Part shown: in pieces, positions 23,667-36,149 of the stretch
Layout: every line of letters starts with the position of its first letter
Position numbering within the stretch: position 1 is the stretch's first letter
NCBI GenBank assembly: GCA_036971615.1
Contig: JAYKKR010000002.1
Coordinates: forward strand, 2,914,001 to 2,978,000
DNA length: 64,000 nt
From: Amyloporia xantha
Taxonomy: Eukaryota > Basidiomycota > Agaricomycetes > Polyporales > Adustoporiaceae
Direction: 5' to 3'
Made by a program: the position numbers and the translations under genes
Notes under the pieces: generated by a model
What the model saw: only the letters and a program-made list of their open reading frames with translations
Database searches by the model: none
Told to the model about the DNA's origin: nothing

Positions 23667-26468
23667 CTACTGGTCATTGTGTCCGATCTCTTTATTGAGC
23701 TCCTCGGTGGCTTCGCTAAAATTTTCCTGCCTGTCCAACTCCCCTAGGCGTTCCACAGGGACGGTGGTTTCAAGGGACGCTTTTCTATTCCGCGAGCCAG
23801 TACGCTTGCGGAATTGGAGTCCGTCTGCTTCAACTGCCTCCGTACCGCTCGCCATCGTTGGAAACACGGTTACATCAGTGCTTGAGCCGTTACGCATCTT
23901 CTGCAGGTTAGCATAGGAACTCCGCCGACTCCAGCCTCCTGGACGAGCTGAAGAAGCACTGCGCTTCTCCAGGTACCCAAGGACGTTGTCATAGTCGCCT
24001 TCTTCGTCATCGGACGCATCGGGTGAGGGTGCTCTACTGATGTCTCGGCTGCGTGAGCCTAGCCATGCACTTGTCCCTCTCGAAGCGCTCCGGCTCCATC
24101 CAAACAGACGTTCGTCGAGCCATGTCTACTGTAATGTCATTATCCATGAAGGATCCTAACAACGAAACAATGCTCACCATGGGATGAACGAGCAAGTTAC
24201 CCTGCGCATCTACTCCGCCAGTGCCGCTCTTCCGCCGCCATATGCCAGGCTGGCCTGAAGATGGCGGTACACTTGAGGACGGCACCAGTATACGACGCTA
24301 CAGTATAACTGTCAACTTCTATGTAGAAAATATGAAAAGTGACTGGGACTCACATGATCGAAATCATCATACAATTTTGGCCCGAATTCGCTGATGACTT
24401 CTGCGAGCTCGTTGGACACTTCCACCCGCATCGCCTTCAGCCTATCTAGCGAACGCGATTGGCCAGGTACCAACGCAACCACCAGTGGTCTCAGAGATCT
24501 ATACGGTGTCTCAGTTCAAGGACCAGTAATATCGCAACGGCATACCGACTTCAAAACATCCATCCCAGCTTCACCAAATTTCAACGCGGCATATCCCACG
24601 AAAGGTAGGGTTATCATAATGATGATAGGTGTCCAAATTCTCCACTCCATGGGTGCGTTCGCTTTGATGGCAACCATTGTCGCAAGGAAGGCATAGAACC
24701 CGTACAATATAGGTGTGACTCCAAGAGATATCAAGACCTTCCACGTCGCCAACACATCCCTAGCGGCTATCTTGACGGTGGAAGCGGCAAGGGCCTCTAA
24801 TAAACAGATCAAAAATCCGAAAATGTCTCGTCAATGTGGGTCACGCGCGCACCTTTAGCCTTCTGTCGCGAAATGATCGACGCAGCAAGGAAGATCGGTC
24901 CATTTAAGATTACACCAGGAAGCGCCAATATCGTCCAAACCAGCAACAGACCCAGTCGGTAAATGATAAGACCTAAAGCTTTCCAGCTCGCCTTTTGGGC
25001 GTGTGGGACCTACACAAGAGAGTGACAAGTTACCAGACGAGGTAGACGATTCTACTCATCCTAGACAAACCTGGTGATCACGCAAGCCAAGATCCTGGAC
25101 CATGCGATTATATTTTAAAACGTCATTCCGCAGTTTTTGGACTTTCGGTTCGTCCTTGAAATGCAGGTAGCCCTCGAGGAAACGGCGATTGAGTTCTACC
25201 ACTTGGCCAAGCGTGAGATGTTGGCCGGGTGTTTTGTACAGTCGTCGCGCCGCTTGACAGAGCTAATATACGAGAATGTGAATTTAGTGTCAACAACGAT
25301 TTGGAAAAGACCTGCCAAAAGGACTTCGTAATCTGGTGCTCTGATTGTAACTGTTTTGAGGGCATCGTAGATGTAGTCGAGGAGTTTGCCAACTGCTTGT
25401 CGCTTCTGTGCGCCCCCTTCCTTGAACATTTCTACCAGATCTTGCGGTACATCTAATGCCACGCCAAACTCGACGACGGCGCGAGAGCGGAAGCGGTGAG
25501 GGTGGAAATATGACAGACCGACAGGCACTATCTTGACTTTGACATTAGGATCGTTCGCCATGGCGCCGAGAGCCATAAGCGAGACGCCCGCTTTCAGCGG
25601 GAGTAGGTCAGTGCGGTCATGGCTCCCACCTGCTCTGCGTCAAGAATACTCCAGCATCACGGTCGTATAGGACATACCCTCCGGGAATATGCCGATACAA
25701 CCAGACTCAGTAAGACATTGATAGACGTGATGGTACATTTCCTGCTGATCGACGTGCGGCATTTTTTTGAAATCGAAGCCATGCTTGCCTTCCGCTTGTA
25801 GTTCCTTAAACTTCTCTCGAATTCTCGCGGTACCCTTCCCGCTTTCGCCGCCGAATTCTTTCTTGATTTTTAGTTCTGTATCCGATATTACCTCGACAAC
25901 CTCAGCGACTACTGAACCAACAGACTTGGGAAGCATGATTTGCATCTTCGGTTTGAACTCCTCGAGGAAATGTGTGCCATAGCCTATGACCAGACAGGGA
26001 TCTTCGTCAGACAAAGCAACTGCCCCTGTTCCAGGCTTTGCATCGTCGGCAGCACGAACAACAGGTACTGCACTAGGTGTAAGTGAAGGTCATTTCGGGG
26101 ACGCAATCACGCACTGCTGGACATCATGGAAGCGAAGAGCCCAATGAATCTCCGCTTCATACTTTTCGCTGCTATGAGAAATTGGACCTTGCGTCTCGTC
26201 TCCCGGTGCACTTGCAGGCTGAGCAAAAGCGGATCAAGGAACTACCTCAAGACAGTTAGTAAACGTATGTAGCCTTCGAGCGACCGATACATGCTTGGTT
26301 GTGGTGGGGAGCGGCCACAAATATCACGGGTCCTTCACGGGGGATATGGAATGCGCCTCTCGGTCTGATCTCACGGAAGAAAATGTTGACCACGGATCTC
26401 CAGAATACAAGGGCTGCCTCGTAAACGAGGTCTTTGGACACAGGAAGAGCGTCTTTTCGGGTCGGCAT
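23667..26468 (-). CDS. Glycerol-3-phosphate/DHAP acyltransferase (Gpt2/Sct1 family), paralogue B
   Basis: Inverted paralogue of the gene at 18541-21190, with the same domain order. Start at 26468 (MPTRKDALPVSKDL). The block I motif is HHNQ/FLD, split at the same place by a 53-bp intron (26242-26294) that again begins with GC. The central insert has MLPKSVGSVVAEVVEVISD. The GIFPEGGSHDRT block is interrupted by an intron at the same Gly codon as in A, and block IV reads VPVGLSYFHPHRFRSR. Membrane segments fall near 24920-24970 and 24620-24800. The C-terminal tail is longer and more charged than in A, ending at 23667. All catalytic residues are kept, so both copies look functional. Whether they differ in substrate (G3P versus DHAP) or expression cannot be read from the sequence. 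Confidence 0.9.
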
Positions 26469-26814
26469 GTTGATACACTTTACAGAATAGTCGTAGCAGT
26501 CAGTATGAAGGTCGTTATTTAACAGGAGGAAGGGCAAGGGGTACGTCTTGCCAGACCAGCAGCCAGCAGCCACACACACATGAATGAATGTACAGCAGGA
26601 GCGTTTAAGCGCTGGCGACAACGGCCGAACGTCATATGCGCACATGACCTCCAAGATGTATGCAGCTTGTCTACATTCATATTATCTCAGACACTGGGTA
26701 TATACGCAATGATTCTACAGCCCATTAATGTGGTATGTCAATGTATACAATCGTAAATGTCACAACAGGTCTCAAGCACAACGAACAGCCCTCGCGCCTT
26801 CAATCCATTCTTAA

Positions 26815-29800
26815 TTAACTTGGCGCACCGCGTGATAGCGCTGATGGTGTCGATCGCCCCGCCGACGACCCGTTGCTGATGATGCTCGAGCGGTATTGGA
26901 AAATATCATGTAGTCTAGAAAGCTTCTCCTGCTGTGCCTCCGGCAGGTCAGAGACGCCAGACCGTGGTGGTGATCGTGGTGAAAGCTCTGATCGAGTGGG
27001 TGAAATTGGTGTTGTAACGCGACTCGTATCTAGGGCTGGGTTGTCTGGAAAATAAGTCAGCGGAGTAACAGAAAGATGGGGGGATCTTATTCACCTGGGC
27101 TGTAATTTGGCGGAGTGTTTGCACGTTCATGGCCGTTGGATTCCAACTCTACTTGTGCATGTCAGCTTCGACGAGCCCTTCATATGCAGGAACAACATAC
27201 TTGACAATGTATTTGCCACTGCTACGGTCCTCTCGTCGTCTTCTGCTGCCCGACTTGCTAGCGCCCTTGTGATATACTTGCGGAAGGCAGTGCCCGTAGA
27301 CTCTAGCATCTTGTCGACCTTCGGCTTCTTGTGCGGATATGCCTTCAGATACTGATGCAGCTCAGTAATGCCTTCTTTATGCATCGCCCCCGTTGTCTCG
27401 CTGGAGATGTGCTGAATAATGACATTCAGCTGGTCATCTGGATCTGGCTCTCTCATAGGACCAGACATCCCGAGATTATGCCCGTTCGTGGAGGACATAC
27501 TGGGACTCCTGCCGTGACTTGATGAGGACAGCGGACGAGGATCTGAAGTAACGGAGGACGAAGTCCCTTGTGGAGAAATTGGGCGGCTGAAAGCGGGGAA
27601 GGGCCGTGCGGTCTCTTCAGGACTTAGGCCGTTGCCTTTTATTGGGACTTCAGCCGCCGTCCGAGTGGACGAGTTCAAAATCCGGTAGACGTATGGATAG
27701 ACAATCGTGGCTGACGGGTCGTCAAACGACGCAGATAAAAGATCGTAGACCTCATCACCATAATGTGCTAAGAATATGCAGTTCAGTCAGTGGCCGCACA
27801 TTCGACAGTGGATATGTGAATATACTCACCAACTACGTGTTGAATGATCACTTTGATCGTCCGTAGAGGCATATCACCGCATGGGACCTTGTTCGTAGCC
27901 CTTGCGCGCCACTCATTCGGTGGGACCGACTGCAAGAAATGTTCCACGGCTGGGAAAAGTTCGACAGGATCAAGAGCCTGATTTTCGAGGTCTTGAGGAA
28001 TATTCCGGGCCAATTTCCACACGCATTTCAGCACCAACTCGGCGACCTTGGCATCTTGCGAATCAGATGAAGTACCGTTGTTAGGAAATGGTTTGACGAT
28101 TTGCAGCAACAAGGCGAACAGCGCACTACACAAGGACGTATCATAAGTGATTCCTATAGTGGCTGATCAAGACCAGACTCACCGGAAAATAGACATCCTT
28201 CGACCAGTTGCAAACAGCCGTAGGATTATCATATTGATGAACCGAGAGAGATCCTTGACCCTGCCGTCCAGACTATTGTCCGTCTGAAGAAGACGCAGAG
28301 TCAATTCTTCCAGAAGAGATGTAAGGATGTCAACTGTAAGAGACTCTGCCAAGAACACATGGTCACAGAATGCGTTGAGCGTCTGAATGAGATGCTTCGC
28401 TAGCCGAAAGTTCTCTTGGACTGTGATATCTTCCGGCCGCTCGAAGACATGAGCCATCTGGAGAGTGATGGTCTCAATGAGCCCTTCAGTGTGATCCGCA
28501 AGCTCTTGGTAGGCGGGAGACAATGGACCATCCTCTGGGCCAATCTCTAGCACCTTCTGTATTTTCTTCAAAGCCTCAACGCTGCGAGATGGGTCATTGC
28601 TGAGAATACTCGAAATGACGACTTCTATCTCGTTGGAAGAGCGAGGAGGCTCAGGTTCAAGATCTTCGACGACATCTACCGGTTCTGTACTACTTCCATT
28701 TAGACGGCGAGGGACGACATTATTGCCACGTGTGACCTCATCTAACGAAGACAAAGAAGGATGAGATTGTTGTGGATCATTGTAGCGGCTTCTGGGTGGA
28801 CCTAATCGCGAAGGCAGGAGGCTCTTCGGTCGACCGATTCCAGTGGGAGACGATGGTCCCGGCAGATGTGACGTGCCTCCCAGTCTGGTCGATTTGGCTG
28901 GCGAGGCTGGCCTACCAGTGTTTGGAACAGGAGAAGCAGATCTGACAGTGCTTGATGGGGACACAGGGCGAGCAAGACGCGATGGAGGAACAATCGAGGG
29001 ACTGCCTGCTCGTGGAATCCCTCCCATCCTATGTGAAGGCCCAGGAGCGGGAGAACCAGACCTAGAAGCACCAGTCACGAGCCTCGAGGCATGAGTAGAC
29101 ACAGATGTAATTTCTGCTCTGTCTGGGCTACTTACGCCAGGAACTCGGCGTAAGCGTTCTTCTAATTGCGTCTTATCTTTCGGGGATAAGTGCCCAACGT
29201 ATGTCCAGACGGGGTCGCCAACAAGAGCATAACCCTCGCTACTCAACCGGACGTTAGTGACAAATTCAAAAAGACAGTAAATAAACAGACCTGAGCATTG
29301 CAAGTGCCGACTTGCGGACCTGCGGGTCCTTGTCGGAAATCGTGGAAGCGACAATGGGGAAAGCTTTGGTAGGCTCGCAAGCACCAATACCGAATCGTTT
29401 GAGAATACTGGCGAGCTCGTCTAAGGTGCCTTGACGGGTTTTGGCGACTTTTGATTTCAACCCATATTCAAGCAGTAGTTGGAACACTCGGCTGTAAGCA
29501 TAGACCCTGGGCAGCGTTTGCACTATCTGTGCGACACGGGCTCTTACAGGCTCCCGAGCATCTCCGAGCTGCACGGAAATATCAGAAGTCAGATCAGAAT
29601 GTTCAAGGAAATGAGCGTACTTTAAAAACGATCGTAGGAATGAAGCACAGAGCTTCCGCATCTGTCAGCTGGTAATCGACACTCTGGAAGAATGCAATAA
29701 CAGCCTCAACAACGTCCAGGCATTTCTGCACCAGATTTGATTGAGGTTCATGAGTCTTGATAGAAACGTACTTCAGAGTCAGATCAGAATTCGCAAGACA

Positions 29801-32800
29801 TATAGCTTGAAGATCCTCCAAAGCGACACCATGCCTGTCGTCGCCGGCCTGTACACTGGAGTAGAAATCGTGCAAGATGGTCAAGCCGGAGACATGATCA
29901 TTTACAGCGTTGTGATCATGACTGAAAAGAAGACCTAATAAATCCTTAGATGCGTGGGGTTCCATCTGGTGTTGTAAGAGTTCTGCAAGATCCTTCCGTG
30001 TGGGGCCAGCTTCGTTGATCCACCTTTGAGCATCCTTGGACAAGCGCATCTTTTTGACATCCACGTTGCTGCTTGTGAACGGCAACCCGACGGCACTAGG
30101 AGGAGGTTGAACAGTAGTTGCCTTCGTAGACGCAACGCCAGGGCGCTTGAGACCTGTCCCCAACTTGCTGGGAAGGCGAGACGTGGCTGTGTCCGTGGGT
30201 GTCTCTGATCGCGATTCGGGTCGGGAGGAGGTTCCTTGTGGCAGCCTCCGACGTACTGCTGACATTTTACTGGGAGGAGCAATCTTCGTCGAGGTATCCA
30301 CAGGCGAAGGAATGTCCTGAGATGGTGACGGGCTTCGAGCAGGTACCGACCGGGCAGGTCCCGTCTTCGGTTGGGATGCTACGGCCGGGGGAGCTTTCGC
30401 AGAAGTACCAGAAGCACCCTTGGAATTTGGTGCAGCCACTTCAGGTGCGGCCGCCCGTGCTGCCTGTATCAGAGGAACGACTGCTGCTCTCGACGCTGAT
30501 TTCAATGAGGACGTCTGCTGCATCACATAGTCGTACCCGGCGCCTGCGACAAGGGTGGGTAGGAGAGCCTGTGCACCCTTCCTGACATCGACATTACGAT
30601 CGTCGAGGGAAGCAATGACAGGTGCTACCCAGTTGCTGAGGTCCAAGCCAGGGCTCAAGTCGTGTTCTTTGTACCAGTCTGCAATCCAATTGAGGACGGA
30701 GGCTCTTTGCAAAGGATTGGAAGATTCCATGGCTGTCGTTAGTCCACTGATCATGGAGTCCAATCCTTCGCACGCGTTCGTGATGGAGGTGAGTGTTTGA
30801 AGAGCAGATGCTCGTACAGGTGCCTTTTGATCAGAAAGCACAGTCGCGACTGGGAGAGCATACAGACGCGTGTACTTCTCGAATGGCTTGCCCATTCCTA
30901 GTGCAATGCGAGACACGATATCCAGCGCAAGTGATTGTACGGCCTTGTTGGTGTCAGTAACGCGTGCCTTCAAGATCTGGCCAATTTCACCTATAGGCTC
31001 ACATTCAGTATCAGAGGCAAACAGCGGATCTGCATGACAACGCACCCATATTAGATTTCAGACGTTTGTTTGCTCCTTGGTCCAAGATTGCCTGCAGAGC
31101 TTCGAGTGCCTCTTTCTTCGTCTTCCAGGCATCGCTTTTGGCATCCGTGAGGATCGTAGTGCCCTTGAGCAAACTGTCGAGCTCCACTCGGGGGAATAGT
31201 TCGTCGAGAGGGTCACCAGCGGCACCAGCGGCGCTCTTTCCCGTGACGCTAACGGAAACTTGCCCTACATCTGCAGAGGTACGTGTGGGCACCGGTGCAG
31301 AAGTACCTTCTACCTTGTCAAATTCACTGAAAATAGTATTAAGAAGCTGAGGATTTAGGTCCTCAAGAAGATCCTTGATAGCTGTAGACATGCGTGAGTT
31401 GCCATCGCCACGAATGAACGGCTACTTACATGGGCCAGCGAATAACTTCACAGTTACGAGTGTTTTGGTGGCACTTGTACGCACCGCTGCATTCGAATTC
31501 TTCAGAGCAGTCTTGAGGAACTCGATGAGACTGCGTAAAGATAGGCCAGCAATGCCGAATTCCACAAGTGCCTGATCGAACCATGTCACAGCATCCGCTA
31601 GGACCTTGGGTGCCTTCTGTTTAGATAATGGGTCATACGCTGAACCACAGAAATCGTCAGATATGATACAGTGGGCAGCGTGTAACATACCATGGCCAAA
31701 CACAAATTGGAGTGATGTTTTTTCGGCAAATAGGAGTAGCGTATCGCCAGCGGGTTTTTTCAACTTCGCGTCTCCCAGCTTCTCGGTGAGATGAGGGATG
31801 CAGAGCGCGACTGAAGATCTGCCAAAGGAAGGACAACCCTCCGCTAGCATATTGAGAATGCCATACAGCTTAGCTGACACCTGGAATAATGGATATCTTT
31901 TTCAGATAAGCTCTTGATCGAGGAGGCTGGGACGAACCTGGAAATTCTTCTCTCCCCAGCCTTTCTTGCCTAAGAATCGTACAACAACTTCGGCATCTAG
32001 ACCAGCGGCGGCGCCCTCGACCCAACCGGTCATTTCTTCGAGAGTTGCCAACCTTGTCTTCCAATTTGAGTCTGCCAGACCAGTGAAGAAATTCGCCGGT
32101 ATGACTTCCGCCGCAAGCGCTTCCGCATCTTCGGGAGTGTGTTTGAATTTGACTAAGTCGAGCGAGCCGGGAGGGGGGGCAGGTACACTTTTTGCATTCT
32201 TTGATACTGCGGCGTTCACGACCTTCTTGGGTGCGGCGACAGTAGGAGGTGGAGCAGCGGGGGGACCGGCACCAGGGGCTTCGGCACCCGGTGGTTTCTT
32301 GCCCTACATAGATGAAACATGCAATTAGCGATGTAGAGGGTATCGCATACGACAGTAGCGCACTCACAAGCAGCCTCGCGGGTGGCTTTTTCAGAGGTTT
32401 GTTCTCGGTAGGACCTAGAACATCTTCATCAGGTATCGGTGCTGAGCCCTTCGCTGCCTCTGATTTCTTTACTGGAGCTTTCTTGGGTGGTTCCTTTGCC
32501 ACAGGTGGTGCAGGCTTCGGAGGACCCCCCGCGCCTGCTTTCACTTTGACCGTGGCCTTCTCATAGGCCTCCTTTACCTTGGCCTTTCTGACATCGGCAA
32601 GACCATCCATCAATGCATTCAACGGCCTTTCGCCTATCATCTTCATCAACGTTCCAAGACAAGTTGCAGCTTCGTTGCGTGCGCCCTCGACTGAGTCCTC
32701 AAGAAGCGTAGCTAGGGCATCTGAAAGCGGCTTGACTTGTGGAGGAGCGATGGGAGTGGTGGATGACGAAAGGCATCTGGCGAGGAATTTGAGGGCGCCC

Positions 32801-34297
32801 TCCTTGACCTGTGGATTCTTCGAATTCAGTGCAGGTAGGATATCAGGAAGAACATCCGGCAGCGTAGTCTGAGGGTTCTGACATGAGAGCTGATTTGTAA
32901 CGCAGACTGAGGAGACATACGGTAGTGAACACAGAGTCCAACGCAGCTCCAATAGCGTCCGTAACAGTAGCCTTCCTTTCCTTGAGCCTCTCCAGCATAG
33001 GAACTACCACGCTCTCTCTGTATCTCCCGAAGGAACTCATCATCCCTTTCGCCAGTCCCTCTATGCACCCAGCAGCGACCATGACACAATTGATGTTGGC
33101 GTCCTTGTGTATGCACGTTGCCAGAGACTTTGCGATTTCGCCCAACTCGGGAGCTTCTTTGATTCGTGGTGTAGCATTCACAATTCCTAGCAGTTCATCT
33201 AGGACTTCTTTGCGCTCCTTCCACTTCGATGATCCCAGCGAAGCTTGAAAGTTAGATGGCAGCTTTGGAACAATGTCAACCTCTTCCACAAACATTCGTG
33301 GATCTGTGGCCATTGAATCTGAATGTGCACATGAGCACAACTGACAACGCATACTGCTGCTTTACTGACCTTCTTCCTGAGCGGCTCCATCTTCGTCGCC
33401 CCCACCAGCTGCTTCGTGTGCTTCAGCTTCTCGTGCAGCTGCCCTCGTCATCCTCTCTGGTTTCAGACTACCTTTCCCCTTCCCCTCCTTCTCCATTCCC
33501 TCAAATGCTTCCTTCAACTCCTTCACCTGCACGGGCTTCAAATCCGCCAAGAACATCTCGATTCCAGGCCCCATATACTGGTACAATGCATGGGTGAGCT
33601 GTGTCCCTTCTGATCGGACGGTCTTATCAGTGTGTGCAAATATCTTGGGCAGTGCCTTGAGAATAGGTGCAGGAGGTGTCGCAGAAGTGCCAAAGACCCT
33701 ACATATATCCCTCCGTCAGTGTATGCTCCTGGGTATCTGAATTTGATCGAATGGCTTTACCGAACGGTCTCCTTTAGTGCAGTTACGCATCCTGCTACGA
33801 CCTTGGGTTGTTTGGCCGCCAATCCTGGGAGAAGAGCATCCTAGCAGGATGTCAGCAATCCAAATGGTGACAGACAAGACCGACAAACATACCACCACCC
33901 CGGCAGCACCATTCTCCACCTCCACATACTGCAGCACGAGTTCTAGGGCCTGTGCCTTCGTGCCCGCACGCGCCGATCCGAAGCACTTATCCACCAGCGC
34001 CGGAACGACAACTTCTCTGGTTCTCGCGGCATTCTCTCCGGCGAACTTAACGAAAGCGATCACGCACTCCACCCCCTTCTCCTGCGCGACTGCATTAGCA
34101 TCGGTGACTGCTTTCTTGAGAAGATCTGGATTATTGAGGTAAGGTTTGAAAGCGGGATCAGAATCGGATGCTGTGGTTTGGAAAGTCTTGACCAGGGATT
34201 CATATGCGCTGACTCGAGCCTTCCAGTTCTTGTGGACGAGTCTGTCCAATATCGGAATGGAATTAAAATCCTCTTCTTGCGGCGGAGGCTCAGCCAT
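26815..34297 (-). CDS. STU2: XMAP215/Stu2/Alp14-family microtubule polymerase
   Basis: Processive microtubule plus-end polymerase acting at spindle poles, kinetochores and plus ends. TOG (HEAT-repeat) arrays begin at residue 1: LDRLVHKNWKARVSAYESL (TOG1), FQASLGSSKWKERKEVLDEL (TOG2, about 33260), FTGLADSNWKTRLATLEEM (TOG3, about 32090), SDAWKTKKEALEALQAIL (TOG4, about 31110) and a fifth region at about 30000-29270. The tryptophan that contacts tubulin is visible in the first four. Lys/Pro/Ala-rich linkers (for example 32560-32400) should bind the microtubule lattice. A Ser/Pro-rich stretch (29100-28700) and a helical C-terminal domain (28640-27130) follow. At roughly 2,000-2,100 residues it resembles animal ch-TOG more than the two-TOG yeast proteins. 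About 20 introns are implied; the stop is at 26815. Confidence 0.9.
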
Positions 34298-35522
34298 ATA
34301 GTCTCGGAGTGGCGCGGATGGTCAGGAACTAGAAGGCGAAATGCAAGTTACCTTTCAGCACTCGAGTCTGGTCACTTCAACGCGGTCAGTCACAGATGTC
34401 ACGTGTAAGGATCGCGTTAGTTCCCATTTTGCGAAGTCGCGGATCGACAACATTTCGTCGTAGTTCATTAATTACTTCGGCTGGCTTCATATACCACCGC
34501 TACTTTTGGATGCCCAAATCGTTTGGCTAGAGAACTGTACCTCCGGTGGCATTGAGAACTTGTCTCCTCCCCTTTTGCATGTGTTCTGTTCTGTCTTGTG
34601 CTTCCTATCAGCGTGGGCTGTGCCCTGCTGCTTGCTGGCGGCGCATCCTGGAGCGATCTCTCACTCAGTCTAGCGAACCCTCTGACCTGACTCGGACTAT
34701 GGTGTACACTAGCCGGATGACTTCCCTAGATGAATCTATCGATGTACATCAAGTCAGAAAAGACAGCTGGCAGTCTTCGCCTTCTATGGCTAGCATCTCA
34801 TCCAATTTGTGTCTCTTCGTAGACACTTGTAACATGTTTATTCCCATGAGTCTCTTTGTTTCAATGCCACTGGAAACGGTCTTGTTAGAGAAGTGAGAAA
34901 GGTACGAGACCAAAGGAGTGATACGGCTATTTTGCTCGTGTTGATTGCTAGCACACCTTCTGACATCCTGTTCCCAACATAAGGACACACTATCCGGCAC
35001 AGCGAGATTGATGGCCGTCGGAGTCAGCATCGTAGTAATTACTGCGATGACGACGCATTATAGGACAGTATATTGTAGGTTCCTCCTAGACCGTGAACAA
35101 CATGTACATGACGAAAGCTGTGAATACATATGTATGAGAGACAGAACGAGGGTGACTACGCGATGCATAAAGTTGAGCAGGGTCCGAGCGGGATGCGACA
35201 ATAATGTAGGACGTGAAGCCGAAACAATACTCTATGAGGCTACTAGGGCAATAGTACCATAAGTGAAAGCACTAATAAACGAAGCACGACGACGGTGAGC
35301 GGAAAATATGCACAACGACAAGGAAGGAAATGACTACGACGAAATTAAAACGCGAATAACATGTGTGCTGATGGAGACTCTGGAATAAGATAGGTCGGCA
35401 CGAGAAAGCGTGGCGTCCGGTGGAAGACTTCGCTCCTTCTGCCGGGTTGATCGACGCGCGAACGTTTTTGGAAATAACTATGCCTGGTGCGAGGTGCTGT
35501 CACTCCGCGCGAAATATAGCAT
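34298..35522. other. Intergenic, no supported gene
   Basis: The first few hundred bases upstream of the XMAP215 start should be its promoter. A frame on the minus strand around 34749-34890 and one on the plus strand at 34690-34896 both look mildly protein-like, but neither has a clear start, splice partner or family. I see no repeat or RNA gene. Confidence 0.4.
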
Positions 35523-36149
35523 TCATCGTCGGGGTTCACGCTCGAGCTTGAAGGCGATGCGGTTGTCGCCGGCAGCTCTGAATAGCTGGCGGAAATGCGT
35601 GGGCCCAAGGATTTCGGTGAGCACGACCTCGTGGGAGTGAACCCACTCGACGGGAGGTAGAGCGCGGATCGTCCTCTCCATACCTCCCCCTGGAATGGGC
35701 TCCTCCTTGACGAGGACGACCATGCCTGTCAAGAGACATTGCAGAAGGTGTAACAAATCCCCGATAGCGGGCACCGTGTGGCGCATACCGGGAAACAACG
35801 CGCTGTGGAAAACCATTTCCCACTGCACTCGTCTCTCTCTTGAGAAGAAGGATGAAGCGTTGGCCGGAATCTGCAGGCGTAGATTTGGGCTGCGAGGGAG
35901 GCCGTTCGGTGAACGGTATGGCGACGGGCATTCGACATCGAAAAGAAGGCGGGGGTCCAATGGTGTGACATCGCGCCAACCAAGGTTTTGAACAAGCTGG
36001 GTACGAATAGACATCATCCAACGACGCGCCCGCGCATAGTTGGTGCCCAGAGCCTCGGCGGTGGTGAGAGGGATGCCAGTGCGCCGCGCCCATTCGTCCA
36101 TATGAGCAATATCATTGCTGAACACCAACTGCGGGGGTGGACTGGGCAT
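35523..36149 (-). CDS. Orphan protein, 208 residues
   Basis: An uninterrupted frame with ATG at 36149 and stop at 35523. The product is mixed hydrophobic and charged with no signal peptide. Aromatic and Leu-rich segments (PAIGDLLHLLQCLLTGMVVL, then VEWVHSHEVVLTEILGPTHF) look like a folded alpha/beta core rather than low-complexity sequence. The tail is basic. I do not recognise the family. Upstream exons to about 36320 are possible but not needed. A plus-strand frame also runs through 35695-35991, so coding status is probable rather than certain. Confidence 0.5.
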   Translation of the reverse strand: MPSPPPQLVFSNDIAHMDEWARRTGIPLTTAEALGTNYARARRWMMSIRTQLVQNLGWRDVTPLDPRLLFDVECPSPYRSPNGLPRSPNLRLQIPANASSFFSRERRVQWEMVFHSALFPGMRHTVPAIGDLLHLLQCLLTGMVVLVKEEPIPGGGMERTIRALPPVEWVHSHEVVLTEILGPTHFRQLFRAAGDNRIAFKLEREPRR

